A DNA stretch of 64,000 nt from Dyadobacter sp. CY356 (lineage in GTDB: Bacteria; Bacteroidota; Bacteroidia; Cytophagales; Spirosomataceae): positions 1 to 64,000 of the forward strand of contig NZ_JAJTSZ010000005.1 of NCBI RefSeq assembly GCF_021440195.1, read 5' to 3'. Made by a program: the position numbers and the translations under genes. Below, piece by piece: positions 62,002-64,000 of this stretch. Each line of letters begins with the position of its first letter. Within the stretch, counting starts at the first letter, position 1. The notes under the pieces are model-generated. The model did not search any database. It was not told the origin of the DNA and saw only the letters and a program-made list of their open reading frames with translations.

Positions 62002-62385
62002 ATGGATATTTTTGAGAATAGAATTGCAAAACAAATCTATTTTTGTGCTCTGAAAGTGCATAAGACTTTGGGACCGGGTTTACTGGAATCTGCTTATGAG
62101 GAATGTCTATATTATGAAATTAAAAAAGAGGGGCTTTTAGTTGAAAAGCAAAAAGCACTTCCTCTTGTATATGAAGATATCAGGCTTGAAGTCGGATATA
62201 GAATAGATTTATTGGTGGAGAATTGTGTAATCGTTGAAATAAAAGCTGTTGAAGCATTGAACGATGTGCACGTTGCTCAATTATTAACTTATCTAAAACT
62301 AACAAATTGCAAACTCGGACTATTGATTAATTTCAATGTCGCATTAATAAAAAACGGTGTCAAAAGATTGGCAAACGGATTATAA
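62002..62385 (+). CDS. GxxExxY-family protein, PD-(D/E)XK nuclease superfamily
   Basis: The 127-residue protein (from ATG 62002; ATG 61993 would add three residues) has the signature G26-x2-E29-x2-Y32 in LGPGLLESAYEECL and a PD-(D/E)XK core: Asp69 in YRIDLLV and Glu79-x-Lys81 in VIVEIKAVE, followed by a helix DVHVAQLLTYLKL. These residues match a nuclease-like metal site. Both candidate start codons lie inside the terminal repeat (gcaATGgacgcaATGgat), so repeat and gene are physically one unit. Family function is not established. The gene is intact and in the direction of the arg genes. Confidence 0.88.
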   Translation: MDIFENRIAKQIYFCALKVHKTLGPGLLESAYEECLYYEIKKEGLLVEKQKALPLVYEDIRLEVGYRIDLLVENCVIVEIKAVEALNDVHVAQLLTYLKLTNCKLGLLINFNVALIKNGVKRLANGL

Positions 62386-62440
62386 TTTATTGCGTCCATT
62401 GCGAAAACCATTGCGTCCATTGCGGTTAAATACAACATTA

Positions 62441-63394
62441 ATGAAACATTTCCTTTCCTTTGCCGACGTCTCAGATCTGAATCACCTTATCAACAGTGGG
62501 ATTGAAACGAAACGTAATCCCTTTGCTGACGAAACACTTGGCAAGCACAAGACCATTGGTTTGATGTTCTTCAATTCGAGCTTACGTACCCGTATCAGTA
62601 CCCAAAAAGCAGCGACGAATTTAGGCTTGAACGTCATTGTCATGAACGTTGGGCAGGATAGCTGGGGACTTGAAATGGAAGAAGGTGTCATTATGAATGG
62701 GACCAAAGCAGAACACGTCAAAGAAGCAGCGGCAATTATGGGTCGCTACTGCAACATCATCGCAATCCGGTCCTTTGCTGAGCTCGAAGATCGTGATAAG
62801 GATTATGCTGAAACGGTTTTTCAACAATTCAAAAAATACGCCGAGGTTCCGATCGTAAATTTGGAATCTGCGACTCGCCATCCGCTACAATCTCTCGCAG
62901 ACTGCATCACGATTGAAGAATTCAAAATTAAAGAACGCCCGAAAGTAGTTTTAACCTGGTTACCCCATTTTAAAGCACTACCTCAGGCCGTAGCAAATTC
63001 CTTCTGCGAATGGATGAATCCGATGAATGTAGAATTGGTGATCACACATCCGGAAGGATATGATCTTGACCCGAAATTTGTTGGTAAAGGACAAGTGATC
63101 TATGACCAGGACAAAGCCCTTGAAGGAGCCGATTTTGTTTATGGAAAGAACTGGTCGTCCTATACTCATTATGGTCAGGTTTTAACCCAAGACCCTTCGT
63201 GGATGATCACAGAGGCTAAAATGGCTTTGACGGACAATGGAAAATTCATGCATTGCCTTCCACTGAGACGTAACATGAAAGTAGCTGATGAAGTACTCGA
63301 CGGTCCGCGTTCACTTGTAATTGAACAGGCCGCAAATAGAGAATGGTCGGCGCAGGCTGTTTTGAAAGAAATTTTATTAGGTCTGAACGCATAA
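62441..63394 (+). CDS. argF': N-acylornithine carbamoyltransferase (ArgF')
   Basis: The 317-residue enzyme carbamoylates an N-acylated ornithine instead of free ornithine. The carbamoyl-phosphate motif is in the form FFNSSLRTRIST (about 43-54), and ATRHPLQSLADC (about 145-156), WLPHFKALPQAVANSF (about 172-187) and FMHCLPLRRN (about 271-280) fit the family, not the standard ornithine enzymes. The residue equivalent to Glu92 (N-acetyl) or Pro90 (N-succinyl) enzymes is Ala90 (NGTKAEHV). Translation starts at ATG 62441, 10 bases after the GxxExxY unit; a reading frame from 62357 would use repeat sequence. Confidence 0.93.
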   Translation: MKHFLSFADVSDLNHLINSGIETKRNPFADETLGKHKTIGLMFFNSSLRTRISTQKAATNLGLNVIVMNVGQDSWGLEMEEGVIMNGTKAEHVKEAAAIMGRYCNIIAIRSFAELEDRDKDYAETVFQQFKKYAEVPIVNLESATRHPLQSLADCITIEEFKIKERPKVVLTWLPHFKALPQAVANSFCEWMNPMNVELVITHPEGYDLDPKFVGKGQVIYDQDKALEGADFVYGKNWSSYTHYGQVLTQDPSWMITEAKMALTDNGKFMHCLPLRRNMKVADEVLDGPRSLVIEQAANREWSAQAVLKEILLGLNA

Positions 63395-63475
63395 AACTTT
63401 TCATTCCCTGAACTTTGTAGACGCCGGGTATAGTTATATAATTTAATAACGAATCCCGCTGTAAAATATATAATA

Positions 63476-64000
63476 ATGAATACCGAAACGCTGACAACTC
63501 CATCTTTATTAAAAGAAAAACCTGTTGGAAAAACAGGCGTTTTGATTGTAAACCTGGGCACTCCGGATAGTCCTTCCGTTCCCGACGTAAGAAAATATCT
63601 GCGTGAATTTTTAATGGATGAACGCGTTATCGATATACCCTATCTAAATCGCTGGTTGCTGATTAATTTGATCATAGCACCTTTCCGTGCACCAAAATCT
63701 GCCAAAATTTATCGTGAGCTCTGGACGCCGGAAGGATCGCCGTTAAAAATCTACGGTGTGTCTGTTGAGAAAAAATTACAGAAAGTTTTGGGTGATGACT
63801 TCGTCGTGAAACTGGCCATGCGCTATCAAAGTCCAAGTATTGAAAATGGTTTGAACGAGCTTAGAAAACTATGTCTTTCTGAAATTATTGTCGTTCCATT
63901 TTTCCCTCAGTATGCCTCAGCTTCCACAGGTTCTGTTTATAAGAAAGTAATGGAAGTTGTGAAAGACTGGGAAGTTTTACCAGAAATTAAATTTATCAAT
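63476..64000 (+). CDS. hemH: Ferrochelatase, N-terminal 175 residues (cut by the window end)
   Basis: The gene starts at ATG 63476 (MNTETLTTPSLLKEK) and runs off the right edge in frame. KTGVLIVNLGTPDSPSVPDV (about 19-38), REFLMDERVIDIPYLNRWLL (about 43-62), RELWTPEGSPLKIYG (about 82-96), LAMRYQSPSIENGL (about 113-126) and VVPFFPQYASASTGSV (about 138-153) are ferrochelatase motifs. It inserts iron into protoporphyrin, the last step of haem synthesis. A GAACTTTG (63410-63417, one mismatch to TAnnTTTG) may be its promoter. The catalytic His lies beyond the part seen. Confidence 0.93.
   Translation, partial: MNTETLTTPSLLKEKPVGKTGVLIVNLGTPDSPSVPDVRKYLREFLMDERVIDIPYLNRWLLINLIIAPFRAPKSAKIYRELWTPEGSPLKIYGVSVEKKLQKVLGDDFVVKLAMRYQSPSIENGLNELRKLCLSEIIVVPFFPQYASASTGSVYKKVMEVVKDWEVLPEIKFIN

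Larger units (their letters stand above)
61882..62430. mobile_element. Candidate mobile unit with ~41-bp inverted repeats carrying a GxxExxY gene
   Basis: The left end (ttaaacgcaataggcgtaat followed by aggttttcgcaatggacgcaa, 61882-61922) matches the reverse complement of the right end (62390-62430). The inner 20 bases (ggttttcgcaatggacgcaa) are identical and the outer part differs by a few bases and one indel. Between them is a single intact gene for a GxxExxY protein. The unit exactly fills the argD-argF' gap: its left end overlaps the argD stop codon and its right end lies 10 bases before the argF' ATG. No target-site duplication is clear and no transposase is encoded, so mobility is inferred. 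Confidence 0.7.

Noticed and set aside
62357-62440. N-terminal extension of ArgF' through the right repeat end
   Set aside because: The extension is translated repeat sequence; the family starts at the ATG at 62441.

Overview
The window comes from a member of the Bacteroidota, most likely order Cytophagales and close to Dyadobacter or its relatives. I infer this from gene content, not from a database search. The evidence is two SusC/SusD pairs, a FecI/FecR-type regulatory pair, gldE next to ssb, C-minus (type B) ribosomal protein L31, the N-acylornithine (ArgF') route to arginine, promoters of the Bacteroidota form (TTG, about 20 bases, TAnnTTTG), and starts without good Shine-Dalgarno sequences. 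The DNA is moderately AT-rich and almost all core or ordinary accessory chromosome; no prophage, integrase, recognisable transposase, CRISPR array or tRNA was seen.

Layout. Positions 1-900 hold what looks like the promoter and leader of an rRNA operon leaving the window to the left, then a 53-bp tandem repeat built on a 15-base palindrome. 0.95-5 kb: a secreted isochorismatase-like hydrolase divergent from an HxlR regulator, a small membrane protein, nrdA. 5-12.3 kb: a Tat-exported sugar isomerase-like protein, L31, a GlmU-like nucleotidyltransferase, holB, a retropepsin-like protease with rimK, a higBA toxin-antitoxin (TA) pair, hemC. 12.4-21.2 kb: an outer-membrane receptor divergent from a LytS/LytR-type two-component pair, a PIN-domain TA pair, uvrA. 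21.5-26.9 kb: SusC/SusD pair 1 and a 55-residue HigA-like fragment gene. 26.9-31.9 kb: mazG, an ABC exporter, a hotdog thioesterase, a ComA-like phosphosulfolactate synthase, DedA. 32-42.8 kb: a complete ECF sigma / FecR / SusC (with STN) / SusD / small lipoprotein-like / FG-GAP-ASPIC lipoprotein locus. 42.8-50.8 kb: gldE, ssb, a Gfo/Idh oxidoreductase, a cluster of nested palindromes, mutY, then HU, a TPR protein, a 29-residue AURKAIP1/COX24-type basic protein and rng. 50.9-64 kb: an enoyl-CoA hydratase-like gene, an ArgE-like deacylase, a second higBA, proA-proB, aat, then GNAT-argG-argC-argD-argF' and the start of hemH.

The arginine genes are the most unusual part. Each junction inside argG-argC-argD-argF' holds extra DNA: a DUF2281/PIN TA pair whose toxin stop codon overlaps the argC start; a palindromic 'cgcagag' word repeat between argC and argD; and, between argD and argF', a roughly 550-bp unit with inverted repeats of about 41 bp at its ends that carries one gene, a GxxExxY-family protein of the PD-(D/E)XK nuclease superfamily. 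The left end of that unit is duplicated together with the first ~60 bases of the gene. I regard this as a candidate minimal mobile element and the best lead in the window. ArgF' also has Ala at the position that, from memory, separates N-acetylornithine from N-succinylornithine enzymes.

How the genes fit together: the two Sus loci import and sense glycans or similar ligands; proB/proA, the ArgE-like deacylase and the arg genes form a proline/arginine biosynthesis block, with argB and argH not in the window; nrdA, holB, ssb, mutY, uvrA and mazG serve DNA synthesis, repair and nucleotide-pool cleaning; rimK, L31, the COX24-type protein, rng and aat act on ribosomes, RNA or protein turnover. Four complete TA pairs plus one fragment are spread among them.
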